In this document: piece after piece, positions 1-10,785 of the stretch | Numbering within the stretch: the stretch's first letter is position 1 | Layout of the letters: every line of letters starts with the position of its first letter | The notes under the pieces: model-generated | The model's database searches: none | Told to the model about the DNA's origin: nothing | The model's input: the letters and a program-made list of their open reading frames with translations, nothing else | NCBI GenBank assembly: GCA_015680685.1 | Contig: MNCI01018063.1 | Coordinates: 257,019 to 287,835 of the forward strand | Source of the DNA: Gnetum montanum | Lineage: Eukaryota > Streptophyta > Gnetopsida > Gnetales > Gnetaceae | Reading direction: 5' to 3' | Length of the DNA stretch: 30,817 bases | Translations under genes and position numbers: made by a program

Positions 1-62
1 TGGTCGTCAGTGAGCAGGGCCCCACCCTCGAGCAGCGCTTGAAGGTATGGCTTGTCTGTCAT
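1..62 (-). CDS. Start of a second LINE ORF (cut by window edge)
   Basis: Fifteen bases after the ORF1 stop, an ATG opens a frame that runs without a stop to the window edge (MTDKPYLQALLEGG...). The position and tight spacing fit the polymerase ORF of a two-ORF LINE, but only 20 codons are visible and no endonuclease motif can be seen. The assignment is inference from position. Confidence 0.4.
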   Translation of the reverse strand, partial: MTDKPYLQALLEGGALLTDD

Positions 63-77
63 GGTCTCCCTCGTCTG

Positions 78-1061
78 TTACCTCAACCCGTTCTTGCCCA
101 AGTCTGCCGCGATCCCTGGCCTCCCAGGGCCATTGTGTGAAGCTGCAGTCTTTGTAGTCGAGGCTGAGGTCTTCCCGACCTGTGGGCGCTCCTGTCTGCG
201 ACCCCCCTCCTGTCTCCCCCCTTTTTGATTTCTGTTGGGGCCCCGTCTGCGTCTACCCACGAGCTGCCATCCGCCCTCGGGGTCAGAAACTGCCGGATCT
301 CTGCTGGCCAGCCCACCCTCTGGGGTGGAGTTCCATGCTGGAGCCGGGGTCCGTGGCATGTTTTCGAAGTGAATTCGGACCCGCTCCTCGCCAAGATCAG
401 GGTCCAGCACCAGAACCTCACTTGGTGCCCGCAGCGGGAGAGGCCTCCACACGCAGAACCGCGCAAACCCCAGGTGCTCCATGCCCTCTGTGACGTGATC
501 AAACTTGATAAACTCCCCAAACACCTGTGCCAGGGAGAGTAAAATTTTGATTGACCAGTATTCGAGGGGTAGATCGTAAAGTCGGATCCACACCGGTGCC
601 CGCTCGAACAGTTTCGGGTCTCTGTGAGCCCCCGGACACCAGGGGGCCAGCGCCAATCCCCGCGCACCATAAAACCACAGTCCCCCCACCAGCACCTTCT
701 CCCTGTCCGCCAGGGAGGCGAAATCGAAGAGGAGACGATCTTCTGCAATGCATTTGACTGTCACCATTTCCAGTCCCCAAGCAGCCCGAGCCCAGCGCCG
801 GACCAAGTCCAAGCGAGGCCTTGCCCCCTCCGAGACGAACTTTCCGATGAGACTGGGAGCAAGGTTTTCCAGGGTGGCACTGTCCGGGCGTTGGACTCTG
901 AACCTCAGCTCGGTCCTACCTTTGAGGGATCCGTTCCCAGTGCAGTCGTCTTGCAGCTCTGCGCCATCCGTTCGCTCTGTCTCCGCAGTCCCCTTTTGCT
1001 CCTCCGCGTCCGTGTCCACGTCACTGGCTCCGCCGGCAAGAGTCTTCCCGCTCCCCTCCAT
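78..1061 (-). CDS. LINE ORF1 with DUF4283 domain
   Basis: This is an open frame of 327 codons with no internal stop. The middle (about residues 55-240) has the pattern of the plant DUF4283 domain, an RNA-binding-type fold of LINE ORF1 proteins: LIGKFVSEGARPRLDLVRRW, then a WGLEMVTVKC segment, LLFDFAS, a VLVGGLWFYGARGLAL strand, the conserved APVWIRLYDLPLEYW, and FGEFIKFDHVTEG. The N-terminus is acidic and low-complexity. The tail (from about 265) is Arg/Gly/Gln-rich and probably binds nucleic acid; I see no CCHC zinc knuckle. The family normally coats LINE RNA for retroposition. The start is the ATG immediately after an in-frame TAG. GC content is far above that of the rest of the window, which suggests a younger insertion or less CpG decay. 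A host DUF4283 protein is the alternative, but the short second ORF just downstream favours a LINE. Confidence 0.82.
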   Translation of the reverse strand: MEGSGKTLAGGASDVDTDAEEQKGTAETERTDGAELQDDCTGNGSLKGRTELRFRVQRPDSATLENLAPSLIGKFVSEGARPRLDLVRRWARAAWGLEMVTVKCIAEDRLLFDFASLADREKVLVGGLWFYGARGLALAPWCPGAHRDPKLFERAPVWIRLYDLPLEYWSIKILLSLAQVFGEFIKFDHVTEGMEHLGFARFCVWRPLPLRAPSEVLVLDPDLGEERVRIHFENMPRTPAPAWNSTPEGGLASRDPAVSDPEGGWQLVGRRRRGPNRNQKGGRQEGGRRQERPQVGKTSASTTKTAASHNGPGRPGIAADLGKNGLR

Positions 1062-1125
1062 CTATTGTCCTTGATCTCCAATCCAGCTCTTTGGAGCACC
1101 CCAACCCCAATACATCTTTAAGAAG
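1062..1125 (-). promoter_or_regulatory. LINE 5' leader with in-frame upstream mini-ORF
   Basis: On the minus strand this leader holds an ATG near 1110 that opens a 17-codon frame, Trp/Gly-rich at its start, ending in TAG directly before the ORF1 ATG. The GC-rich sequence stops abruptly at about 1120, taken here as the 5' end of the LINE copy. Confidence 0.4.
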
Positions 1126-2714
1126 TAACCTTTCTCTCTTATTGATTTCAAAACTAAAATAAAGAATTATTTTAATTTGTTAAGGATATTATACTAGAAT
1201 AAATGCATATCTTTGTATAAATAATTTTTGGTGACTATCACATCATATAATTTTAAAATTTTGCAACTTATCCCAATGAATGTTTTAGCTTAGTCATAAT
1301 AGCTTGCAAGAAGAGAAAGTTTCAATAAATAAATATATCATGAGAAAAGGGTTTGTAAAGAAAATAAAAAATGAAAAGAAAAAGTAAAAATTGCACAAGT
1401 AGGAGGAAATAAGTTTTCTCATAATGCAAAGTACATTATAGTAATTAATGTTTTCCAAAAAAATACTTAAATAATTAGTGTAGTAGATTTTTGAATGTAA
1501 CTTATGACATCAATAATAAAATGATTATATATATACATATAACATCAAATTTTTTAAAAATAATTTTTATATTTTTAAAGTGAATAAAACATACAAAAAG
1601 ACAAATATTAAAATTTTCAATTTACTTGATTTTATTAAAAGAAAAATACTAACTATTAGATTTGGTAAATAGAAGTATCATCTTTCATCTTCAAAAAAGA
1701 ACTTTTGAAAGTAATCAATGTAGAAAAACCTAATGATTATACCTAATATATTTACTAGTTGAGTAGGAGATTTGCTACATAACTATAAGATTCCTGAGAG
1801 TTTTATTGCTTCATTAAGAGATTCATTAGTTTGCTAAGTATTTCATTACACGTTTTAATAGAAGTTAGTTTTATTAATGTTGGTTAGAGCATAAAATATT
1901 GCTAATGTAATGTAGTTAGATCTTGATTTTTATTTAGTCAAAGTCTACTCTCATTATTTTATTCTAGAAACCCTTGTTATTTTTGTTTTGAAAATTTTAT
2001 CTAAAATGCATAAAGGTGATAGGTTGAAACTCAAATAGTTAGTTTATTTTTGTTAAAAAGTATGATATATAAGAAGTGTTTCAAATATTAATTATTTTTT
2101 TTTTGAAAAAAAGGATAAAACCTTGTGAAAAACTTTTGGTGGTTTTCTTGTTAGAATTATTGGAGAAAATAGGGTATGAAAGCCCAAAATTCCTCATTTT
2201 ATTAAAATAAAAATCAAAGTATATGATGGGTTTATGTAACTTAAAATAACCTTGAATACTTATGAAAAATTCATTCATTAATGTTTTCACTATAACAAGG
2301 TTGGCCCCATGTCATGTAATTTGTTCCTTGTCAAAATCTATAAATAGAGGGTCCTTTTCTCTCTTTGTCTAATGAAGAAGCACTTGATGACTTTGATGAT
2401 TAATGATCTCTTTATTGTTGTATTGACAATTAATGAATAAAATAAATAATTGGAGCACTAACTCTTCTCTCTCATTTTATCTTAATTACCAAGACGCCTC
2501 TTAAAATCAACAAATTTAAGAATTTGAATTTGAAATTAAGTTTGATAAACTTGAAATAAGAAGAGATGATCACATTGAAGTTTTTTTATTAGACTCTATA
2601 TATATATTTTAGACATGTTAATGAATAAGGTTGCAATTTGAGTTAAAGACAATAGTTTCAAAAGGTTATTGATGCTTTGTACAATGACTATAGATATCAC
2701 TAGTTTAGCTATGA
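1126..2714. other. AT-rich intergenic stretch without a recognised gene
   Basis: This is very AT-rich sequence with short A and T runs on both strands. The only open frames are short and look random. The one structured part is the promoter-like segment at about 2149-2512, listed separately. Confidence 0.6.
2149..2512 (+). repeat. Possible decayed solo LTR with TATA box
   Basis: The segment begins TGTTAGAAT and ends in AACA, so the termini are inverted (TGTT/AACA). It holds a good TATA box (TATAAATAG, 2339-2347), a pyrimidine-rich stretch after it, and an AATAAA-type signal near 2436. This is LTR-like order: U3, TATA, leader, polyadenylation signal. I could not find a matching target duplication (TTTCT on the left, AATTT on the right), so the boundaries are tentative. 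It could also be a relic promoter of another kind. Confidence 0.35.
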
Positions 2715-3228
2715 TGTCATGCCCCCATTCCCAAATGGTATCACTATATGAAAAAGATAGTGCCTCTTCACAACAAATGTTGTAATTATTGTAATAAGAC
2801 CTGAAAGAACAAGTTGTAATTAAGACTTGAAAGGATGCATTGTAATAATGGGCATATATTTTAAGGTGATCTTTAGAGGTTTAACTTAAGGTATTTATAA
2901 CTAGGTATTAGAGGTCATATCAACATGGAGTTATAGAGCTAGTAAAGGCAAGTAACAATGTCGAGTGAAGTAGGATAAGAAGGTGATTGGCCATCCTTTT
3001 TGGCTAGTTATAGGCCTAACCATGATAGCAATGCTAAATTTCCTCAAAGAGATCGATTCTAAAGGAAGATAATCCCAAGAAATCCTTAGGGCATGACCTA
3101 GATATTCCACATTAATAAAGAATTCTTTTCATTTTCCTTCTACATTTTCTCTATTATTTATTTACTTATAATGTCAAATGTAATGTATATTTGACATTTA
3201 CCATGAAATCCAAGAATGGGATGTCACA
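2715..3228 (+). repeat. 5' LTR of the 2715-7577 element
   Basis: The repeat starts TGTCATGCCCCC and ends GGGATGTCACA, which are near-inverted termini. It pairs along its whole length with 7059-7577; shared blocks include ACAAATGTTGTAATTATT and AATGTATATTTGACATTT. Spacing is almost colinear, with only small indels. Confidence 0.88.
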
Positions 3229-3230
3229 TC

Positions 3231-3246
3231 TGGTATTAAAGGAAAT
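3231..3246 (+). promoter_or_regulatory. Primer binding site, initiator-Met type
   Basis: TGGTATTAAAG lies two bases after the 5' LTR. It matches the usual plant TGGTATCAGAG primer site at nine of eleven positions, and both differences are transitions. This sets the plus-strand orientation. Confidence 0.7.
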
Positions 3247-5790
3247 CCCAACCTAAGGGCCAATTAAAATCAAGGACTAACGACAATCCAATGACGAACC
3301 ATGCAACCATAACCTAGGAAGAGCCACAAACTATCACCAATTGTACCTTACACATAAGATGATCCATGTAAGCCAAAAGATGATCCAACAATTGTCATGG
3401 ATAAGTAAGTCTAGACCATATATCTCACATCCACAAGACAACCACAAACATGCATCATGTTCAAGATGAACCCCACTAACCAAAAAGCTTCCTTCATATT
3501 GAATTTCATAAATATCAGTGACTAGAAGATCTTATTACAGTTCAACAAGGTACATCAACTATAAGGGATATTGTTAAGACAAGGATACACTAGTCCACGT
3601 AGCTCTTAGCCATCTTGTAGTAATGTTATAATAGTAATTTATTTAGATTATTTTTTACTTCCTACTAACAGATTGGTAACCATAGCCTAAGTTGACATTG
3701 TCTTACTTGGAACTTATTGTCCCTAAATACCCAACCCTTATAACTTAGCATTACTCATCCTTAAGCTAAAACTTCTACATAAGGTTATTTCATCCCTATT
3801 TAACTAGTAAGGATGAATACCATGAGATTCATATGGAGAAAAATACTTGGTGAATAATGTTGTGATGTGTTACTTTCCTTAGTACCTTGTTAGGGTATAG
3901 CCATGACACAACAATATATGCCTACATCATGCTTGTAAAATTGTAAAGGTGTATGTGTTTAATTTTTGTTCAAGAGTTAGTATATCATTTATAGTTAAAT
4001 CCATGCTATCTAGAAGTCCTCATGTCACTGATATGTCACCCTAGTGATGTCAATTCGACAAATGAGGATCTTTTGATCATGTCAAATCCTAAAAATCCAA
4101 CCTAGTGTTTGGACCTTAAAACATGCCCAATATGTAGAACTCATGATCCCCATGGTATAAATTTTAACCTGATTGGACTTATGATTTAGAAGATATCATA
4201 GTTTAAATTTTCTCATTATTCATGCCTTAATAAAATAATTAATTAATATTAAATTAAAAAAAACATCAAAATTTTAGGATTAGGAATCAAACCCAAAACC
4301 TCCCCTTAGCCAAACTAAATTCCTCATCATTCAAGAAACCATCACATCAATCCTTAAGATAGGGTTGAATAAAATAATAAAAAAGGTTAGGGATGGGAAT
4401 CAAACACATACCTTCCCAAATACCAAACCTAACTCTTTACTTGTTTCTAGCTAGCCACCAAAGCTAATTAGCTTGATGTTAAAATATGTGCATATTGGAA
4501 GGCTCTTGCAAAGGATCATATAGGCCTACTAAAGGTCACATCAAGACTTCTATTTGCCACTACCATCCTCCTTAGCACTACCATCATCATGCATGTATTT
4601 ACTTATCATCATCGTACACCTTTGCTTTACCACTACTACTTTGTGTTGCCATTGTTATTTGCAACCCCTATTGCCATTGTCGCCTACGCTCTAACTACCC
4701 TTGTGACTTCACCTCTACCTGTGCTAAAAAATCCATTGAAATTTTCAATAGTTTGTGGTAGTTGAAAGTACCATAAATGGTAAAGGATCCTATCTCCTCT
4801 AATGATTATCACCAATGAAATTTGTTTTGTTAATTGATGGAAAATTTCAAGTTTTTGCATCAATTGATGAGAAATTCCAAAAATCATCAAATAATAAAAA
4901 ATTTAAATTTGATGTTCAAGGTAAGAAAAATTTAAATACCAAAATGTTGAAAATTTAACTAACTAATTAAATTGATAGGTTGGTAGAAATTGAAATAAAA
5001 ATTTGGTAATTAAGCATACTTATTATGGAATGGTACCAAGATGGGTGACCTCTTGGAAAGTCTTCAATTTTTTGCCCATGCTTTTGAATTTTGGAATCCA
5101 TAACCCTTTGATTCTAGAATTTTTTTCAGTAAATGAAGATTCATATCTAATATATTTCAACCTTTCATATGCAATGACAAAGTTAGATCTACCCCATGAT
5201 GCTCTAAAAATCAGTTTTGACTCCTTGCCCAACATTATATCTCAAGACCTTTAAAATTTAATTTATCATAACTTGGGCATATGATGTTTTTTTCTAACAT
5301 ATGAATAGTTGTTTCTAATATTTTTTTGACTTTTGAACTCAATGGTGAGGTCAGATTGATCATCTGTATACTTGGTAATTATGTAATACTTTAAACCATA
5401 TCTTAATAAGTCATGACTTAGAATTACTAATAATGCTTAAGAATTTAATTATTCAAACTAATAAATCTAACCTAATGAGCCGTCTTAGATCTTAAGATTA
5501 AGTGTGTAAGCTCTAGAGATAGATAGTCTAAGGTCACTAACCCCTATTGTGTCATTGGTTATACTATTTGAGTCAATGTTCAAAGATGGAGGTAGAAAGA
5601 TCATTGAAGGTCTAGGTAATGTAGCTAATTGTTATCAATGCAACAAATCAGTTAGATGCAAAATTAGTTGGTAAACCAAAATGATCAAAAAGATGTATAG
5701 TAATTTAGTAAACAATTAGATCATGCAACAAAACATCATGAAGACTAATCTTGTTCTAATAAGGTATATGATAACCAAGAGAAGCAATAA
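3247..5790 (+). other. Degenerate internal region of the 2715-7577 element
   Basis: No coding domain is recognisable in any frame. The stretch from about 4034 to 5554 has features seen in decayed plant LTRs: a TGTCACCC start, an end in TTGTGTCA, an AT-rich stretch followed by an AATCAAACCCAAAACCTCC-type phrase (two variants, near 4290 and 4400), a CCACTACCATC-rich piece (4555-4690), and a TCATAACTTGGGCAT phrase near 5267. It may be a second, nested LTR remnant, but no target duplication is visible (TGATA against TTGGT), so I leave it unassigned. Confidence 0.35.
5009..5081 (+). repeat. 5S rRNA-like segment
   Basis: The run from TTAAGCATACTT through GGTACCAAGATGGG and GGGTGACCTCTTGGAAAG to TCTTCAATTTTTTGC follows, in order, the 3' two thirds of plant 5S rRNA: box A with GTTAAGCGTGCTT, the intermediate element, and box C with GGGTGACCTCCTGGGAAG. 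Most differences are transitions. The 5' third is not recognisable. Known carriers of 5S sequence in plants include Cassandra TRIM LTRs and 5S-derived SINEs. It is a remnant and not a working 5S gene. Confidence 0.65.
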
Positions 5791-5821
5791 CCTAGGATAG
5801 AATCCAAAAATAAGAATGAAA

Positions 5822-6880
5822 GTTGCAACATACAATGTGCTTGCAAGATCCCTAGCCAATGAACAACAGCATCCAGTATGTTTACCTTGGGCATTAAACT
5901 AGCACAAGTATCAATACCCATGCATCATTATAGAATTACAAGATTTGAATGTTGATTTCTTGTACCTACAAGAAGCCTTTCCATGGGAATTTTTATACCA
6001 ATTCTATCTTGATTTGAAGAAGTTGGCATATGAACATGTTTACAAGAAAAAATATTCTTGTAAAAGTTATTCTTTCGAGTCATATAGATTAGCCTATTGC
6101 AAGAATCATAACATGGATACTTGTGCAATCTTTTATATGAAAGCCAAGTTTGAATTAGTATAAAGGTTTGAATAGAGATTAGAGGATATGATTTTCAAAA
6201 TACCAAAACTTTAAATCATGGAGAAGAAAGAACAATCAAGATTTTGGAAAAGCTACATTGGTATTTAAAATATAATATTTAAGAAGATTTGTATGTATGA
6301 TTAAGACACATTTAAGTGTCAAATCAACATGTCCAAATACTAGGCTTTGTCAAAAGGCCTACTTGATTAACAAAATATAGGAAATCTTAAAGAATAAACT
6401 ATTCCTAATCTACACCAATCTTAATCTAGTATCATTCATCCTTTGTGGAGACTTTAATGCAAATGTTGGAAGTAGTGTTTATCAATTCTTAAATTATGGA
6501 TGTGTAAAAGAGCCCTTGGAAGAGAAACCATATTTAAAGAGGAAGTTCCCATCAATTCAACATGCAATTCCATTAGCTAGTGCATATTCTACTTACTTTG
6601 AATCTTCAATAGACAAGTGAAATCCCAAAACCCAAGAACAACTAATGTTAATGGATAGTATTTATCAAGAATCACAATTCATCAATTATGTTCCATGACT
6701 AATGAAAATGGGTCAACATCATTCTTCATTAAGATCTTAGACTATATTTGGTATAATGCATAATTGTTCCAAGTTACCAAGTTACTAGAGTTAATTCTTA
6801 AAGAAGAAATTGAGAAGCAAGATCAAGCCTTACCATCCTGAACAAGGTCATTTGATCATATTATACTCATTATTCTAGAA
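5822..6880 (+). pseudogene. Retrocopied CCR4/Angel-type deadenylase nuclease domain, broken
   Basis: Read across stops and frameshifts, this follows the endonuclease/exonuclease/phosphatase domain of plant CCR4 homologues almost end to end. Landmarks in order: VATYNVLARSLANE (5822), PWALN then a TAG stop (5900), LQDLNVDFLYLQEAF carrying the catalytic Glu motif (about 5939-5985), AYEHVYKKK, DTCAIFYMKAKFELV (ending at a TAA, 6161), AYLINKI (about 6360), FILCGDFNANVGSSVYQFL with the CGDFN metal-binding motif (6435-6491), IPLASAYST (about 6570), LDYIW (6737), VTKLLEL, QALPS then TGA, and FDHI where the family has SDH (6851). The family removes poly(A) tails from mRNA in the cytoplasm. It resembles the CCR4-4/Angel branch most closely. 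No introns separate the blocks, so it is a retrocopy. At least five stops plus frameshifts make it non-coding. Confidence 0.85.
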
Positions 6881-7058
6881 CTACAAATACTTCCATTGAT
6901 CCCTGAGAATAAGCAAAGGAACATTAGGATATTCAGCTTTAAGTTAAAAGAAGAAATCAAAGAATTGGAGAATTGAAGTATGGAAGGAATACTAGAGCTA
7001 GAAAAAGATCATGAACATAGATTCATTCGAGGATGAATGAAACCTAAAGTGAATAGAT

Positions 7059-7577
7059 TATCATGTCCTCATTCTCAAATGGTGCCACTACATAACAAAG
7101 ATGATATCTCTTGATAACAAATGTTGTAATTATTATATTAAAACTTGAAAGAGCAAGCTATAATTAAGATGCAAAAGAGCACATTATAGTAACAAGCATG
7201 TCTCTTGAGATGATCTTTGGGGGTTTGACCTAAGATATTTATACGTAGGCATTATAGGTCATATAAGCATGGAGTTGTAGAGCTGCTAAAAGTGAGTAGT
7301 AGGTGTCAAGTGAAGTGAAAAAAATAGGTAATTGATAATCTCTTCTAGCCAATTATAGGCCTAACCATGGTGATACTGCTAGATTACCTCTAAAGGATAG
7401 ATGTTGAAGAAAGATGATCCCAAAGAACCCTTGAGCATGACCTAGATATATTATTCTAAATCAATAAATCATTCTTTCATTTTCCTTCTACATCTTTCCT
7501 GTTTATTTCTTTACACATAATGTCGAATGTAATGTATATTTGACATTTTCCATGAAATTTGGGAACAAGAAGTTACC
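7059..7577 (+). repeat. 3' LTR of the 2715-7577 element
   Basis: It aligns with 2715-3228 from TATCATGTCC, where the terminal TG has become TA, to AAGTTACC. It is followed by TATCA, the right half of the target duplication. Confidence 0.87.
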
Positions 7578-10500
7578 TATCATATATATCTATTATTTGG
7601 GCAAGAGAATATTTTATATTTTTTAAATTAATGAAATCTTAAATTGATTCACCAAGAATTGATTTAAAAAAAATCAAAACTAATATACTTTATTCAATGA
7701 TAATTCTCATGAAAATTTCATCTCTTCACCTAGTGTTATGAAAAAAATTATTTATTTTAGGGGATAAAGTTCTAGTAACAAAGTAGTTGGCCTCCTAGCA
7801 AAAATATAAGCTAAAATAATAATTCTTGTCAAAAGGTCATCTCTTAGTTGAGCATTATGACAATAATTAATTATTTTACTATGAGCAAGAAGGACTCTCT
7901 TAGACATAGTTGGTAGTTAGCCTCTTAATCAAGAAAACATGATAAGATTTATACAAAGAAAGGATTTCAATTATTTTACTATTTATGATTTTTTTCTTAA
8001 ATAGGCACTTGAAAATTTATACAATGGTAACTCCAATGACATTAGTTACATAGGCATAAAAAAGAATGAAGATAAAAAAATTAATCCTCAAAAAATGAAG
8101 ATGGAAACAAACATAAATGGAAACACAAAGATAATTCCACTTGTACCTTTGTAAGAGGAGCCATGAAGATAAAAATGTTTATTTAAACATGTATTGTCCT
8201 TCAAGTAAGTTTCTAAAACTAAATATCTTAAAAAGTAAGGAAATGCTATGTAAGGCCAAAAATATCGAGGAAGGAGATATAAATTCTATTGCACTATGAG
8301 CTAAATATTTTTCTTCAAAAAATACATGAATCATTGACAATTGTGCCTTTAATAACATGACTCTATATATGCAGCTTTTTTATAAATTTGAAGTATTGGA
8401 TAACTTTAATTCAATTTATTTTGGTCATGGAAATACATTGAAAATTTTGGGAAGAGAAAGTCTTGCTAACATTGAATGATGACCATGAAATGACTATTCA
8501 TAATGTGTTTTGTGCTTAAAAATTAGGATTACATTTACTTTCAATTTGGAACATTATTCAGAAAGGTAAACACATCTTATTTGATAATGATATTAAAATC
8601 TAGAAAATTATCTAATAACATTTACTTTGTTAAAGTCAAACCAACATAAAAAAAATAATAAAGTCAAGTTGCCAATATTACATAAGTTCAAGTACAAGAC
8701 TCTTACCACTAAGCTAACACCTCAATATATTTCAAATTTTAGTCTAGTTCACACATTAGTTAATGGCTAATCAAACTTCACATGATCAAGTAACTTAACT
8801 CTTAAATTAAAATAACCACCATCTAATGCTAGAAATTAAAGCATTGGACCCTTGTATCTTTAAGTTTGGTTTTTTTCCATTTTTTCTTATTTTTAGTTCT
8901 TATACTTAATTAATTTTTAGTCTTATTCTCATTTGTATTTTTAAATAGAATTTACCATAAATGATAAAAGTACAACAATAAAATGATTTTCTTTCAATCA
9001 TGAGAAGAATAGATGAATGATAGAATAGAGAATAGTTGATGTGAACATTTGCAATGTGATAACCTGAAATTAACCATAAAATAAAACATGGAATCAAGTA
9101 AGGAGCATGCATGAAATTTTTAAAAATATATATATTCCAATGAATTGCTTAGCATTCAAAATGGCTATATGAAACCTTATAATCCAATAAGTATAGTTAA
9201 ACAACCATAAATAATTAGCAATTAATGACATCCAAGACATATTGCATCAACATATCACGTATAAATCCTTTAATCACAAAGCTACAAAAGATACATTATA
9301 TAAATACATAGGCCATTTTACAAATCCATAATATTTCTCTAGAAATACAATGATGATTGAATCCTTCATTTGCACCACATCATTGAAATCATCATTATTT
9401 TTATTACACACTTCAATATATTATCCACATCATCACCTAGAACTCCATCCAAGCCTTTAGCTACAATATGCATGAAACACATGCAAGACATATTAGAACA
9501 CCTTCACAGTTGCGAAAACCACCTTGGTAGAACTCAGAACAAAGTTGGAAGATGGGGTTCATGTTGTAAATCACACTATTAAAACCAACAACATAATCGA
9601 TTAATAAAATTATTAATCAAAATAATTGATGATTAGCATTAATGCACTAACCATCATTAAAATATACCATCACCTCATTTTTTAACTAAAACCATTAAAA
9701 TAATAATCACCATTAATCCATGTCAAGCCTAAAGTGGTGATATTTCCTCTAATTTTTCAGTATAACATGTCCAAATAGCTACAATACTTAAACTAACTTA
9801 ACTAGTCATCAAGAAATGTTTGGTTTGAAACCTCAGATATCTAGTCCAATCCTCATGAATATACAATTGTTGAGTTATCCAACCCTCATACATGTCCAAC
9901 TATTGGGTTGCATTATGATAAGTATCACTAGTATTATTACCCTAAGTACTAGCTCCTATTATCACTTTAGGTTTCCTGATGTAGGCTGCACACCACTCGA
10001 TTGATAGAATCCTACAAATTTACTATATTATGACAAGACCAACTACATAGCATGCCACTAGGTTGATGGGGCAACTTCAAAGTTAACTTTACCATGGTAT
10101 GACGTACTAGTTCCAAATCAATAATCGTAATTCTATCTTTTCAACACTACAAATGTGCTTATACATTCCTAGAATGCGAGCTAGTTATTGCCATTAGATG
10201 TTATCATTTATGTAAGATGTTTTCTACATCTTTCTGCTTTACAAAATGCATAAGAATTCCATCACCACCACATAAAGATGCTGATGCAAGATGCCAAAAA
10301 AGAAAGAAAGAGAAGGAAGAAATGAAAAATAGGATCATTTACAGAAACAAAAATAGTAAATGAGGGTTAGAATATTAGAAGAATAATAATTAAGAAGGTA
10401 TATCTAAAAAAGGATTAGGCTTTAGGGAAAAAATTGGTAAAAGAAGGAATATTTTATCTACATTAGAAGATCATTTGAGAGTAAAGCTTTGCCAAGCAAG

Positions 10501-10785
10501 AATAGGTTCAGATCTAAAAACCTCCACGAAATCCTCCATGCATAGCCATGAGCATGAGAACAAAAGAAAAATAGAGATGCATAATTGATGCCAAAAGAGC
10601 CAACCATGATAAGTATTTATAGGCATAATTTGAAGGTTTCAACAATTTCAAAAATACAATTTAATTCCAAGATTAAGCTACATGTATCAACAGAAGGGTT
10701 TAAATGATCAACAAGTTCCTATTTCCATGGATTCAAGTCATTAAGAAATACTAGAATTAATATGCATTACCCAAGACTTGGTTTT
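7578..10785. other. AT-rich intergenic stretch, no gene recognised
   Basis: The sequence is AT-rich with scattered short frames. A phrase near 8690-8735 (AAGTTCAAGTACAAGACTC, CCACTAAGCTAACACC) resembles tRNA-like or LTR-derived repeats common in plants, but no cloverleaf is apparent. The part next to the outer element, about 10490-10660, has a minus-strand promoter-like layout listed separately. Nothing else here can be supported. Confidence 0.5.
10490..10625 (-). promoter_or_regulatory. Promoter-like segment with TATAAATAC
   Basis: On the minus strand CCTATAAATAC lies at about 10612-10622. About 70 bases downstream is an ATG starting MAMHGGFRGGF before a stop. It could be a decayed gene start or LTR of unknown family; only the TATA box is directly seen. 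Confidence 0.25.

Larger units (their letters stand above)
2715..7577 (+). mobile_element. Decayed LTR retrotransposon with captured CCR4-like gene
   Basis: Two direct repeats of about 515 bp bound the element. Flanking 5-mers TATGA (2710-2714) and TATCA (7578-7582) form a target duplication with one mismatch. A primer site resembling initiator-Met tRNA follows the left LTR, so the element reads on the plus strand. The 3.8-kb internal part has no recognisable reverse transcriptase, integrase or protease. It carries a 5S-rRNA-like segment and, close to the 3' LTR, a broken CCR4-type nuclease domain in the same orientation. Just before the right LTR, the sequence around 7027-7050 (TCGAGGATGAATGAAACC) resembles the pol terminus and PPT region of plant Ty3/gypsy elements, so that superfamily is likely. 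LTR differences are mostly transitions, including the loss of the right LTR's own TG start, so the copy is old. Confidence 0.85.

Noticed and set aside
83-1121. Several overlapping frames on both strands of the GC-rich island
   Set aside because: They are shadows of the 327-codon DUF4283 frame; GC-rich DNA has few stops in other frames.
4285-4430. Two AATCAAACCC-type segments that resemble the end of a tRNA
   Set aside because: No full cloverleaf; such phrases are common in decayed plant LTRs, and the surroundings fit that better.
5003-5254. 83-codon plus-strand open frame
   Set aside because: It runs through the 5S-like segment into AT-rich sequence and has no domain; chance frame.
2700-7600. 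Interpreting 2715-7577 as a complete autonomous Ty3/gypsy element
   Set aside because: LTRs and primer site are clear, but no protease, reverse transcriptase or integrase motif could be read in the internal part.
8690-8735. tRNA-like phrase
   Set aside because: Only a B-box-like TTCAAGT stretch and a CCACTAAGCTAA phrase are seen; no acceptor stem or anticodon arm could be paired.
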